This document shows positions 18,001 through 26,135 of a stretch of DNA of 64,000 nt, piece after piece. A program made the translations under genes and the position numbers. The stretch comes from Sulfopaludibacter sp035606355 (lineage in GTDB: Bacteria; Acidobacteriota; Terriglobia; Bryobacterales; Bryobacteraceae). The notes under the pieces were generated by a model. It was not told the origin of the DNA. It ran no database searches and worked only from the letters and a program-made list of their open reading frames with translations. Every line of letters begins with the position of its first letter. Position 1 is the first letter of the stretch. Where the stretch lies: NCBI GenBank assembly GCA_035606355.1, contig DATNFO010000008.1:1-64000 (forward strand), in the 5' to 3' direction.

Positions 18001-18518
18001 CGCTCCACCACTCGCATCCCGCGACCGCCGCCGCCGAATGCCGCCTTGACGATCAGCGGAAACCCGATCTTCGCGGCAATGGCTTCGGCGCGCTTCGATT
18101 CCGTGACCGGCTCTTCCGTCCCCGGCACTACGGGAATCCCGGCCTGCTGTGCGAGCTTGCGCGCCGCCGTTTTATCGCCGAGCAATTCCAGCAGCCCGGC
18201 ACTTGGCCCGATGAACGTGATCCCCGCGCGCTCGCACGCTCGCGGCAGCGCTGGATTCTCCGAAAGGAAACCGTACCCCGGATGGATCGCGTCCACCTCC
18301 TTTTCGCGAGCCAGCGCAACGATGCCCTCCACATCGAGGTACGCTTCCACCGGACCTTTCCCCTCGCCGATGAGGTAAGCTTCGTCCGCCTTAAAGCGAT
18401 GCAGCGCCAGCCGGTCTTCCTGCGAATAGATGGCGACCGTGCGCAGCCCCAGTTCGTTGGCTGCCCGGAGTATACGGATAGCGATTTCGCTTCGATTGAG
18501 TGCTAGAAGTTTCTTCAT
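15081..18518 (-). CDS. pyc: Pyruvate carboxylase
   Basis: The biotin enzyme carboxylates pyruvate to oxaloacetate. The 1145-residue single chain has the expected order: biotin carboxylase domain (1-450, ATP-grasp with GGGGRGMRVV), carboxyltransferase domain (about 520-800, LLTDTTFRDAHQSLLATR), PYC/OADA allosteric region, and a biotinyl domain with MEAMKMQS whose Lys 1111 carries biotin. The start MKKLLALNRSEIAIRIL is the family N-terminus; the longer frame upstream is not used. The start lies 14 nt after the stop of the GH28 gene, so the two may share a transcript. birA lies downstream. Confidence 0.96.
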   Translation of the reverse strand: MKKLLALNRSEIAIRILRAANELGLRTVAIYSQEDRLALHRFKADEAYLIGEGKGPVEAYLDVEGIVALAREKEVDAIHPGYGFLSENPALPRACERAGITFIGPSAGLLELLGDKTAARKLAQQAGIPVVPGTEEPVTESKRAEAIAAKIGFPLIVKAAFGGGGRGMRVVERPGDFSGRLEEARREAAAAFGNDSVFLERFVCRARHVEVQILGDRHGNILHLYERDCSVQRRHQKVVEVAPAVGLDAKIRTALADAAVALARAAGYYNAGTVEFLVDADSGEWYFIEVNPRIQVEHTVTEMVTGLDLVRCQIQVAQGFALHGPEMNLPAQDKVPLYGYALQCRITTEDPANNFVPDYGKLSTYRSPAGFGIRLDGGSAYSGAVITPYYDSLLVKTTAWGREFPHACQRMDRSLREFRVRGVKTNIPFLENVVNHPDFQSGRATTRWIEETPALFRFAPRKDRATRLLTYLADVIVNGNPAIAGKPCPARIQDPPVPKHDADAPPEGTRQLLQRLGPEGFAEWAGKQKRLLLTDTTFRDAHQSLLATRVRTHDMLAISNFVSHRLHNLFSMEVWGGATFDVAMRFLYEDPFARLRQLRVAIPNICFQMLLRAANAVGYTAYPDNVVNEFIYEASAQGIDIFRIFDSLNWLPNMKASMEAVRKTRSICEAAICYTGDILDPAREKYSLEYYVRMAKELERMGAHMLAIKDMAGLCRPYAAERLVKALRQEIGIPIHFHTHDTSGINAASILKAADAGVHVADGAVASMSGQTSQPNLNSIVAALAHTRRDTGLSLDALNEYADYWEVVREYYAPFDTGPKSGTAEVYLHEMPGGQYTNLKEQAEAMGLGSRWHEIARAYADVNMAFGDIVKVTPSSKVVGDMAIFLVNHKMTMDQFARLTPDHNMTLPSSVIDMFMGSLGEPDGGWPKQLQRTILKGEKPRKGRPGAHLPKVDFAETATQVEKKIGRKPSHDEVLSYLLYPDVFVKFARARQAFGDVEVLPTPAFYYGMERGADIAVDLEPGKSLIVKFLTVGEPHPDGTRTVFFELNGQPREVTVRDKKLDVKQEAKPKADPAVTGQIGAPIPGVVSSVAIQLNQQVKRGDRLLVMEAMKMQSTVYAPVAGTVKQLLVAPGQHVEAKDLLLEIA

Positions 18519-18532
18519 CCCCTCGCCTTGAA

Positions 18533-20083
18533 TTATTTTTCGGTGGGCCGCTCGGCCGTCATGGGATAACTCTTCCCGGACTCCTCGCTTTTCCCCGAAT
18601 TCCCGCTGACTGCAACGGCTTTCAACTCCCCCACGCCGGCCGAGAGCAGCACCCCGCCCGCGCGGCTGTTGCGTACCGACGCGCCCGGGCAATGGTCCAG
18701 CCGCACGAGTGGCGTGCCCGCCGCGCCATGCCCTGCAACGCCGTCGAGCGTGAGCTCTCTGGAATCGCGAATCAGAAACGCCGGACCGTTCTCCGCATCC
18801 ACGCGCACCCCACGCAACTCCAACCCCGCCGTGTTGTACGCCTTGACGCCCGCCTTCGCCGTGCCGGCGAAATCCGTGATGCGCAGGCCGGCAACCGGCA
18901 TCTCCGGGAGCCCTTCCACATCGATCGCGAGCCGCGCGCCGAGCACCGTCACCCCATTCACCGCGATATTGCGGAACACCGGCGTGCGCGCCGACACAGG
19001 CTCCGCCGTCGTGCTCGGGGTTTCGCCCTCCATGAGGTAATAGTTGGTGACGTTAATCGCCGTGCCCACATCGCGCATGGTCCATCCTGTGAAGCGCACA
19101 TCCTCAACGCCGCCCCCGCGGCCGCGCCGGCTCTTGAGGCGAATGCCCATCTGCGTCCCGTCGCACGTGATGTTACTCGCCGCCAGATTGCGAATCCAGC
19201 CCGACGTTTCGCTGCCCAGCGTTACAGCGCCGTGCGCGCGATGCACGGTGCAGTTTGTGATCGAAATGTTCTCGCTCGGCCGGTTGACGCGCAACCCATC
19301 CGCATCTTTGCCGCTCTTGATGACAATGCCGTCGTCGCCGGTATCGATGTAGCAATCCGAAATTCGCACGTTGCGACTGGAATCCACTGCGATGCCGTCG
19401 GTATGCACGCCTGGGTAGGTTTCGATGATGACGTTGCGCACTGTCGCATTGTCCGTGTACAGCAGATGGATGGTCCACATCGAAGATCCCGCGAAATGCA
19501 GCCCGTCGATCAGCACGTTCCTGCTGTCCATGGTGAGTATGAAGGATGGCCGCAACTCCGGCGCAACTTCGCGATAAAACTCCTCGGGCACGGGCTTCTT
19601 CAGTTCCAGCATTTGCAGCAACTGCTCCCACTTCGCGCCGAATGCCGAGCCTTCCGGCCCTGTGCGATCGGTGCGGCCCATCAGTTTCATCCAATCGGCA
19701 TTATTCGTCGTGAGCGTGCCGCGCCCTGCAATGGTGACGTTTTCGAGATTATGCCCGCCGATCAGCGGCACCGGCGTGAGGCACTCGACTCCCTGCTCGC
19801 GACCGCGCGTGAACGGAAGCCGCTGCGCAGGAAACGCGACCACAGCGCCTGCGTCGAAGTACAAAATCAGGTTGCTGACCAGCTCGATAGGTCCGGTGAC
19901 ATACCTGCCGGCGGGAACGAAAACGGTGCCGCCGCCCGCGGCTTTCGCGGCTTGAATGGCGGCGCGAAACGCTTCCGTTGCAGGCGCCGAGCCATCATTC
20001 TTCGCGCCGTAATCCAGAATGTTGAAATTGGCAGCCGCGGAACTCAGCGCCATCGCGGCGAACAAAGAAGTGAATCGCAGCAT
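18533..20083 (-). CDS. Glycoside hydrolase family 28 (polygalacturonase-like), secreted
   Basis: The 516-residue protein starts with a signal peptide (MLRFTSLFAAMALSSAAA) and the GH28/pectate-lyase_3 opening FNILDYGAKNDG. A right-handed beta-helix follows. GH28 signatures are present: DTGDDGIVIKSG (paired Asp), AHGAVTLGSE (catalytic His region) and GIRLKSRRGRGG (RLK motif). It probably hydrolyses galacturonan or a related pectic chain outside the cytoplasm. The C-terminal tail (about 470-516) is rich in Ser, Lys and Glu. The 242 nt upstream to the next gene show no further gene. Confidence 0.9.
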   Translation of the reverse strand: MLRFTSLFAAMALSSAAANFNILDYGAKNDGSAPATEAFRAAIQAAKAAGGGTVFVPAGRYVTGPIELVSNLILYFDAGAVVAFPAQRLPFTRGREQGVECLTPVPLIGGHNLENVTIAGRGTLTTNNADWMKLMGRTDRTGPEGSAFGAKWEQLLQMLELKKPVPEEFYREVAPELRPSFILTMDSRNVLIDGLHFAGSSMWTIHLLYTDNATVRNVIIETYPGVHTDGIAVDSSRNVRISDCYIDTGDDGIVIKSGKDADGLRVNRPSENISITNCTVHRAHGAVTLGSETSGWIRNLAASNITCDGTQMGIRLKSRRGRGGGVEDVRFTGWTMRDVGTAINVTNYYLMEGETPSTTAEPVSARTPVFRNIAVNGVTVLGARLAIDVEGLPEMPVAGLRITDFAGTAKAGVKAYNTAGLELRGVRVDAENGPAFLIRDSRELTLDGVAGHGAAGTPLVRLDHCPGASVRNSRAGGVLLSAGVGELKAVAVSGNSGKSEESGKSYPMTAERPTEK

Positions 20084-20325
20084 GATGCGGTATACGCACC
20101 ATTGTCGCATTCGCACGCGACGATCCATGCTTCACCCGGGTGCGCCGGAGGCGGCCAGGAGTTAGAGTGTGCGGCACGGAGGTGTCATGAGATGACGAAA
20201 GCATCATCGGTACATCAGGAAACGAGGAGTAACCCTGCACCTAACGCATTCATCGGCAGGGCGAAGGCGCAACGGACGCTGAGCTCGCCGCCGCGATCAA
20301 ACTGGAGAAATGAAGCTCCGGATCG

Positions 20326-21651
20326 CTACAGGTAGCTGAGCCACCACGCACGGCTGCGCTCTTTCACGCGCGAGTACCAGAGGCAAACCGGATACATCGC
20401 GATCACCACGAGGGCCCACATCAGATATACGCCGCTCAATCCGTACTGCGCTTTCAACACTACCGCGAGTCCGTGTGCCAGATAGAAGTGGCACAGAAAG
20501 TAGAACATGGGCACGCGGCCAAAGACGATCAGCGGATTCGTGCGCGCAAATCGACGCCCGTCGAACCATGCCAGGATCAGCAGCGCCGGACCGAGCGTCA
20601 TTAACAGAAAGTCGAGCGACGGCGGATATTTCGTGCAGCGCAGGAAAGATAACAGCGTCCAGCCCGCTGTCTTCTGAATCGCCCACGGCTGCGGATCGCC
20701 GTATACGTTCAACCAGCGCACCGCGATAAAGGCGACGGTCAGCACGATCCCGAGCTGTAGCGTCGCTTTCCGGCGCCGAACGATTTCGGCGGAACAGAAT
20801 CCGGCGGCCATCACGAAGATCCACGGGATCAGCGGATAAGCGACAAGCACCTTCAGGCTACCGAGCGGAAACAGTGCCTGGCGGTGCAGCACGTCCCAAA
20901 TCGGCCCGCCGTCCACCTTGTCGGCGAGGTTGTGCAGCGCGATCACGGCGACACTCACAACCGCCAGAGCACGCAGCGGAAAGCGCGAAAGGAATCCGAG
21001 CGCGACCATGCTCCATCCAAGGGCCCAGAGAATCGTCAGCAGCCACGGGCCTTCGAAACGGAAATTCATCGCCAGCCGCAGCACGGTGAGTTCCAGCAGC
21101 ACGAGCCACAGGCCGCGCGTCCACAGGAACCGCGACAACTGCGGTTTGGTGCGGCCGCGGCGCAGCCAGTAGAACGCGCCCATTCCGGCGGTAAAAAAGA
21201 AAACGGGTGCGCAGAAATGCGTGATCCACCGCGTGAAGAAGAGGGCCGCCGTCGTGCGTGCGAGATTGTCCGGCTGAAAGCGCTGCGCGTCCACGGAGAC
21301 AAAATCGCGAACATGGTCCAGCGCCATGACGATCATCACGAGCCCGCGCAGAGCGTCGATGGATTGGATGCGCTCTTTGGCCGCGGAAGCGGGACGTTTG
21401 GGACCTTCGGCCATCAACAGGTTGCGCCAGTCTTCCTTCGCAAGGGCGATTGCGCGATGCAGCGCATCGATGTTCCCACCGCTGTATTTCAGCGCGGCCA
21501 ATCGCAACCGTTCCAGTTCCGCGGAATCCCACGAGTACGCCGGCAGGTTGTTACCGACCTCCCGCACCAACAACTCACGGACCACATCCCGCTGCTCCGG
21601 CGGAAACAGTGCTTCAACTTGCTGCTCGGTTTTGCTTGTCAGTGGAAACAT
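20326..21651 (-). CDS. Multi-pass membrane protein, DUF1624/YeiB-like acyltransferase fold, with N-terminal soluble domain
   Basis: Residues 1-80 form a soluble helical domain (EQQVEALFPPEQRDVVRELL, then GGNIDALHRAIALAKEDWR). A membrane domain begins at IQSIDALRGLVMIVMALDHVRDF, the diagnostic start of the heparan-glucosaminide N-acetyltransferase/DUF1624 family with the catalytic-type His in DHVRD. About ten transmembrane helices follow to a charged C-terminus. It may acetylate an extracytoplasmic sugar. The ATG at 21651 is preferred to upstream starts, which would read into the intergenic repeat. The fused N-terminal domain is the unusual feature. Confidence 0.8.
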   Translation of the reverse strand: MFPLTSKTEQQVEALFPPEQRDVVRELLVREVGNNLPAYSWDSAELERLRLAALKYSGGNIDALHRAIALAKEDWRNLLMAEGPKRPASAAKERIQSIDALRGLVMIVMALDHVRDFVSVDAQRFQPDNLARTTAALFFTRWITHFCAPVFFFTAGMGAFYWLRRGRTKPQLSRFLWTRGLWLVLLELTVLRLAMNFRFEGPWLLTILWALGWSMVALGFLSRFPLRALAVVSVAVIALHNLADKVDGGPIWDVLHRQALFPLGSLKVLVAYPLIPWIFVMAAGFCSAEIVRRRKATLQLGIVLTVAFIAVRWLNVYGDPQPWAIQKTAGWTLLSFLRCTKYPPSLDFLLMTLGPALLILAWFDGRRFARTNPLIVFGRVPMFYFLCHFYLAHGLAVVLKAQYGLSGVYLMWALVVIAMYPVCLWYSRVKERSRAWWLSYL

Positions 21652-21703
21652 CGCCCGGACCCGCTCTTGGAAATTGTACCCGCACACGAAAGCGGCCATC
21701 GTG

Positions 21704-21800
21704 GTTACAGGAATCTTTCCTGTAACGCCGCGCAACGCGCGGCCGCAGCCGGAACCTCGCCCAGGCGCGCTCGGCGCCCCACGACAGGAAAGATTGCTGG
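21704..21800. repeat. Composite palindromic element (ACAGGAA type)
   Basis: It begins with the perfect hairpin TTACAGGA-ATCTT-TCCTGTAA (21705-21725), continues with a GC-rich palindromic core (GCCGCGCAACGCGCGGC), and ends with the inverse motif ACAGGAAAGATT, so the ends form an inverted repeat. It lies between uvrB and the membrane protein gene. The layout (hairpin, GCGCGC core, inverse hairpin) matches the ACCGGTCTCC elements elsewhere in the window with a different outer sequence. Confidence 0.6.
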
Positions 21801-21811
21801 CGTCACATTTA

Positions 21812-23788
21812 CTACGCCGGGACTTTGAGGCTCTTCACCCGATCGCGTAACTGGGCCGCTTTTTCGAATTCGAACTTACGGGCCGCGTCGCGCATCTTCT
21901 CTTCCAACTCCGAGATGAAGTGCGCCCGCTGCTCCGGCGTCAGGCTCTCGACGTCCTCATCTTCTTCGATGGAGACCGTCACGTAATCGCCCTCCGCCAC
22001 CGCAACCAGACTCATGTCGATGGGCTTGACGATCGACTGCGGCGTGATCCCATTGCGCTCGTTGTACTCCACCTGCGTGCGGCGGCGGCGCGCGGTTTCC
22101 TCGAGCGCCCTGCGCATCGAATCCGTCATCACATCCGCATACAGAATCGCGTGACCCTCCACGTGCCGCGCGGCGCGGCCTATGGTCTGCAACAACGAAC
22201 CCATCGAGCGCAGGAATCCTTCTTTATCCGCATCCAGGATCGCGACCAGCGAGACCTCCGGCAGATCGAGACCTTCGCGCAGCAGGTTGATGCCGACCAG
22301 CACATCGAATTCACCGCGGCGGAGGTCGCGCAGGATTTTAATGCGGTCGAACGTGGTGACCTCGGAATGCAGATAGCGGCATCGCACGCCCACTTCGGAG
22401 TAATATTCCGCCAAATCCTCGGCCATGCGCTTGGTCAGCGTCGTCACAAGCACGCGCTGGTTACTCGCGGTGCGCTTGCGAATCTCGCCGAGCAGATCGT
22501 CCACCTGCCCCTTCACCGGCCGTATCTCGACGCTCGGATCGATCAGCCCCGTCGGCCGGATGATTTGCTCGACCACCACGCCCGCCGTTTTGGTGAGCTC
22601 ATACGGCCCGGGAGTCGCCGAGACGTAGACCAACTGATTCACGCGATGCTCGAACTCCTCGAACGTGAGCGGACGGTTATCGAGCGCGCTCGGCATGCGG
22701 AAGCCGTGCGCCACCAGCACCTCTTTGCGCGACCGGTCGCCGTGATACATGGCGTGCAACTGCGGCACCGTTTGATGGCTTTCGTCGAGGAACATGAGCG
22801 CATCGTGCGGCAGATAATCCAGCAGGGTCGGAGGCGCTTCGCCCGGCAGCCGCCCGGAAAAATGGCGCGAATAGTTCTCAATGCCGTGGCAGTAGCCGAT
22901 CTCGCGCATCATCTCCAAATCGAACATCGTGCGCTGGAACAGCCGCTGCGCCTCAACTACCTTGCCCTGCTTTTCAAGCTCCTTTTTCCACCAGTCGAGC
23001 TCCGTGCGAATGCTCTCCATGGCGGTTTCGCGCGTCTCATTGCTCATCACGTAGTGCGTCTTGGGATAGATGGGCAGCCGCACATACGTCTGCTTCACCT
23101 GGCCCAGCAGCGGATCGATTTGCGACAAAGCTTCCACTTCGTCGCCCCACAACTCGATGCGGTAGGCGTAATCGTCGTAGGTAGGGTAAATCTCGATGAC
23201 GTCGCCGCGCACGCGGAACGTTCCGCGGCGGAAGTCCACATCGTTGCGATCGTACAGGATCTCAACCAGCTTCGAGATGATCTGGTTGCGCGTGATCTTC
23301 TGGCCCTTTTCCAGCATGAGGAGCATGCCGTAGTAGGCTTCGGGCGAGCCCAGGCCATAGATGCAGCTCACGCTCGCGACGATCACGCAGTCGCGCCGCT
23401 CAAAGAGGCTCCTGGTTGCGGCCAGGCGCAGCTTATCGAGCTCATCGTTGATGGTGGCGTCTTTTTCGATGTAGACGTCGCTCGATGGAATGTAAGCTTC
23501 GGGCTGATAGTAATCGTAATAGCTGACGAAATACTCCACCGCGTTTTCGGGGAAGAACGTTTTGAACTCGTGGTAGAGCTGCGCCGCCAGGGTTTTGTTA
23601 TGCGCGAGCACCAGCGCCGGGCGGTTCATGGCCTCAATGACTTTGGCCATGGTGAACGTCTTGCCCGACCCCGTGACGCCCAGCAAAACCTGATGTTGCT
23701 CGCCGTCGCGTACACCGCGGGTCAACTCGGCGATAGCATTTTCCTGATCCCCGCGTGGCCGATAGTTTACGGCCAGACGAAATGACAT
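21812..23788 (-). CDS. uvrB: UvrABC system protein B
   Basis: UvrB is the damage-verifying helicase-like subunit of nucleotide excision repair. The 658-residue protein has Walker A GVTGSGKTFT (39-48), the beta-hairpin region YYDYYQPEAYIPSSD that clamps the strand, helicase motifs (DESH, TTLTKRMAEDL, GINLLREGLDLPEVSL), QTIGRAARH, and a C-terminal UVR domain (about 615-655) for UvrA/UvrC contact. It follows a DsbA-like gene by 21 nt. The ATL protein earlier in the window would feed lesions into the same pathway. Confidence 0.97.
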   Translation of the reverse strand: MSFRLAVNYRPRGDQENAIAELTRGVRDGEQHQVLLGVTGSGKTFTMAKVIEAMNRPALVLAHNKTLAAQLYHEFKTFFPENAVEYFVSYYDYYQPEAYIPSSDVYIEKDATINDELDKLRLAATRSLFERRDCVIVASVSCIYGLGSPEAYYGMLLMLEKGQKITRNQIISKLVEILYDRNDVDFRRGTFRVRGDVIEIYPTYDDYAYRIELWGDEVEALSQIDPLLGQVKQTYVRLPIYPKTHYVMSNETRETAMESIRTELDWWKKELEKQGKVVEAQRLFQRTMFDLEMMREIGYCHGIENYSRHFSGRLPGEAPPTLLDYLPHDALMFLDESHQTVPQLHAMYHGDRSRKEVLVAHGFRMPSALDNRPLTFEEFEHRVNQLVYVSATPGPYELTKTAGVVVEQIIRPTGLIDPSVEIRPVKGQVDDLLGEIRKRTASNQRVLVTTLTKRMAEDLAEYYSEVGVRCRYLHSEVTTFDRIKILRDLRRGEFDVLVGINLLREGLDLPEVSLVAILDADKEGFLRSMGSLLQTIGRAARHVEGHAILYADVMTDSMRRALEETARRRRTQVEYNERNGITPQSIVKPIDMSLVAVAEGDYVTVSIEEDEDVESLTPEQRAHFISELEEKMRDAARKFEFEKAAQLRDRVKSLKVPA

Positions 23789-23809
23789 ATAGCTCCAGCT
23801 TACCGTGCG

Positions 23810-24418
23810 CTACTTCAGGCTATTCAGAAACTGACTGAGAATCTGATAATAATTCTGCGGCCCGTTGGGCACACCGCTGAACGGGTACTTCTTGCCCTTG
23901 AACGTGACGATGAGGGTTGGAGTGGAGTTAATCTGCGCCGCGGTTCCGGCTTCCCAATCGCGCTGCACTTCACCGGTGACCTCGGCGGTCTGCGCCAGCG
24001 CTTTCACTTTATTTTGCTCGGAGAGAGTGAGCACGCTCGCTACGGTTTCCCACACTTTGCCGTTCAAGCCCCAAGTCATCTGGTTTTTGAACAACGCATC
24101 GGAAACCTGCATGTACTTACCGATGCGCGCCGCGGCAGTAGCATCGTTGGCGGCTTCGCGCGAGTACGGATGGCCGCCGCCGCCCAGCGGAAATTCGCGC
24201 AGCACAATGTACATGCGGCCCGGGTTGACGTAATTCTGGACCAAAAGCGGGAGCACCTCTTCGTGCAGCACCTTGCAGTGCGGGCAGGAAAAATCGCTGA
24301 AGATGTCAACGTGAATCGGGGCGGACGGATTGCCGATGGTTTTCCCGGTGTCCACCTGCGCGAGGGAAACGGCCACACACACGAGGGCCGTAGCTATAGA
24401 AAGTGCGAGCGACTTCAT
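23810..24418 (-). CDS. DsbA-family thioredoxin-fold protein, exported
   Basis: The 202-residue protein has a signal peptide (1-20), the active site CPHC (45-48), the same dipeptide as E. coli DsbA, and the cis-Pro motif TPT (166-168). An alpha-helical insertion lies between. It is the second such protein in the window and lacks the N-terminal coiled coil of the first. It probably oxidises cysteines of secreted proteins. The short gap to the response regulator gene upstream carries a TATAGAAT-like -10 box (minus strand, about 24427-24434), so it may have its own promoter and then read into uvrB. Confidence 0.9.
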   Translation of the reverse strand: MKSLALSIATALVCVAVSLAQVDTGKTIGNPSAPIHVDIFSDFSCPHCKVLHEEVLPLLVQNYVNPGRMYIVLREFPLGGGGHPYSREAANDATAAARIGKYMQVSDALFKNQMTWGLNGKVWETVASVLTLSEQNKVKALAQTAEVTGEVQRDWEAGTAAQINSTPTLIVTFKGKKYPFSGVPNGPQNYYQILSQFLNSLK

Positions 24419-24461
24419 ATTTTTCTATTCTATACAGACGCACGCGCCGGGCGCTTCCGTT

Positions 24462-24947
24462 TCACAGGAACGCTTCGATCAGGCGCTTCTGTACCGTCTT
24501 GAGGCTGGAGTGCGCCGAATCCAGTTCGCCGACTTTCTCGCGCAGGTCGCGAAACAGGCGTGCGCGCTCGGCGCCGCTTTGCACTACGAGCAGCAATTGC
24601 TGGTTGTCCCAGGGCTTTTCGAGATACTGAAACAGCGACACCTGATTGATGGCCTGAATGGCGCTCTGCTTATCGGCGTGGCCGGTGAGCAGCACGCGAC
24701 TGGCCTCGGGCTGCGCTTCCTTGACACGCGAGAGAAGCTGAATCCCGTTCATCTTCGGCATCAGGTAATCCGAAACCACCACGTCAATCTGGTTGGACTT
24801 CACGAAGTTCGCGGCTTCTTCCGGGTCCGTAAACGCGTTGATCGCGAAATCGGTCTCGAGTTGCAGGAAGGCCCTGATGCTGGTGATGATCATGTCTTCG
24901 TCGTCCACCAGCAGGACCGACGCGCGGTTGTCTCCGTTGTTGTTCAC
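24462..24947 (-). CDS. Single-domain response regulator (CheY-like) with C-terminal helical tail
   Basis: The receiver domain (about 10-130) has the acidic pair in VLLVDDED (11-18), phospho-acceptor Asp 60 (VVVSDYLMP), the switch Thr (LLTGHAD) and Lys in LEKPWD. A helical tail (about 125-161) replaces an output domain. This subtype resembles receivers attached to HD-GYP proteins, but here stands alone. Its start overlaps the end of the histidine kinase gene by 4 nt (ATGA), so the two are surely partners. The output is probably protein-protein contact. Confidence 0.93.
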   Translation of the reverse strand: MNNNGDNRASVLLVDDEDMIITSIRAFLQLETDFAINAFTDPEEAANFVKSNQIDVVVSDYLMPKMNGIQLLSRVKEAQPEASRVLLTGHADKQSAIQAINQVSLFQYLEKPWDNQQLLLVVQSGAERARLFRDLREKVGELDSAHSSLKTVQKRLIEAFL

Positions 24948-25702
24948 TGCGAACTCCTTGTTTGCCGGATGGGAAGCAGGATGTGGAACGTGGTGCCTTT
25001 GCCCAGTTCGCTTTCAAAGCGGATGCTGCCCCCGTGTTTCTGCTCGATGATCTCGCGCGCGATGGAAAGCCCCAGCCCCGTGCCTTCTCCGATGGGCTTG
25101 GTGGTGTAGCCCGCCTCGAAGGCGCGCGTTTTCTGCTCGTCCGTCATGCCGCGGCCCGTGTCGGAAATAGTGATGTGCGCCATGTTGCCGTCGCGATGCG
25201 TCCGCACACGGATGGCGCCTCCGCCTTCGATCGCCTGACCGGCATTCACCAGCAGGTTCAGGATCACCTGGCTGAGCATTTGCGGATAGCATTCCACTTC
25301 GGGCAGGTCGGCAAGATCCGTTTCCACGGCGACGCGGCCGCGAAACTCCGCCTCGGTGAGCTTGATGGTATCGCGCAGATGCCTGTTGAGATCGATGACG
25401 CGCGGCTCGCTGGAATCGAGGCGCGCGAACGTCTTCATGCCGGAGATGATGCCGCGAATGCGCTCGCAGGCGATCTTGTCCACGGCGGTCAGATCCGCGC
25501 ACGCCGCAACGATGCGCCGCGCCTTGGCGAGCGCTTCGGGAGACCCATCGGCAAGCAGCGGCCCCAGGTTGGCCATGGATCGCGTGAGAACTTCGTTATT
25601 AGAGAAGATGGACGCTAGCGGCGTGTTGATCTCGTGCACAATCCTCGCCAGCAGGCGGCCCAGGGAAGCCATCTGATGCAGGTCGGCGGAGGCAGAGCTC
25701 AT
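24944..25702 (-). CDS. Soluble histidine kinase without a sensor domain
   Basis: The 252-residue protein is only a HisKA-like dimerisation domain plus an HATPase domain. The phospho-acceptor His 23 sits in RIVHEINTPLA, the N box is LNLLVNAGQAI, G1 is DTGRGM, and G2 is GEGTGLGLSI. No transmembrane segment, PAS or GAF domain precedes the H box, so input must come from a partner. Its start overlaps the stop of the cNMP-binding-like gene by 4 nt and its end overlaps the response regulator start by 4 nt. The operon order points to the transporter and cNBD proteins as input. Confidence 0.93.
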   Translation of the reverse strand: MSSASADLHQMASLGRLLARIVHEINTPLASIFSNNEVLTRSMANLGPLLADGSPEALAKARRIVAACADLTAVDKIACERIRGIISGMKTFARLDSSEPRVIDLNRHLRDTIKLTEAEFRGRVAVETDLADLPEVECYPQMLSQVILNLLVNAGQAIEGGGAIRVRTHRDGNMAHITISDTGRGMTDEQKTRAFEAGYTTKPIGEGTGLGLSIAREIIEQKHGGSIRFESELGKGTTFHILLPIRQTRSSQ

Positions 25703-26124
25703 TGTTCCACCAGTTTGCGGAAGCGCTTGACGAGAGTGGAAAAGATGGCGCTGGTGATTTCTCCGTTATCGGCGAGCAGATCGTAAAAGTCATCGCGGCC
25801 GATTCGCAGCAGCCGCGTGTCTTCCACGGTTTTCGCGGCCACCGGCATAGGGTCGCTCTCATCGAAGAGAGCCCACGCGCCGAGCACGTCGTTCTGCCGC
25901 GCGGTAGTCAGCGCGGCGCCGTCCCGCGTGAGTTCCACCGCGCCATCGATCACCACGTACAACGCGTCGGCCGGCTGGGAAGCGGCGAGAACTTCTTTTC
26001 CCGGCGGGTACTTCACTTCCTGGGCAACGGCGGCGATGCGGCTGAGTTGCTCCGGGGTGAGATTGTGCAATAGCTCCACGCCTTCCAAGGCAATCACTTT
26101 TTCGACGATATTCAATTCGGACAT
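25699..26124 (-). CDS. Cyclic-nucleotide-binding-domain-like protein with altered ligand cassette
   Basis: The 141-residue protein is a single CRP/Fnr-type beta-roll (KYPPGKEVLAA, then LYVVIDGAVELTRDG). The phosphate-binding cassette reads VLGAWALFDESDPMPVAAKT: the Glu of the GEL turn is Ala and the cassette Arg is missing, so canonical cAMP binding looks lost. No DNA-binding domain follows. The ATG at 26124 has AAGGAAG about 7 nt upstream. It lies 11 nt behind the transporter gene and overlaps the kinase start by 4 nt. It could be an adaptor between transporter and kinase. Confidence 0.88.
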   Translation of the reverse strand: MSELNIVEKVIALEGVELLHNLTPEQLSRIAAVAQEVKYPPGKEVLAASQPADALYVVIDGAVELTRDGAALTTARQNDVLGAWALFDESDPMPVAAKTVEDTRLLRIGRDDFYDLLADNGEITSAIFSTLVKRFRKLVEQ

Positions 26125-26135
26125 CAACACTTCCT

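Noticed and set aside
18519..18692. An N-terminal extension of pyruvate carboxylase
   Set aside because: MKKLLALNRSEIAIRIL is the family N-terminus. The extension overlaps the GH28 gene's C-terminus and is an off-frame translation.
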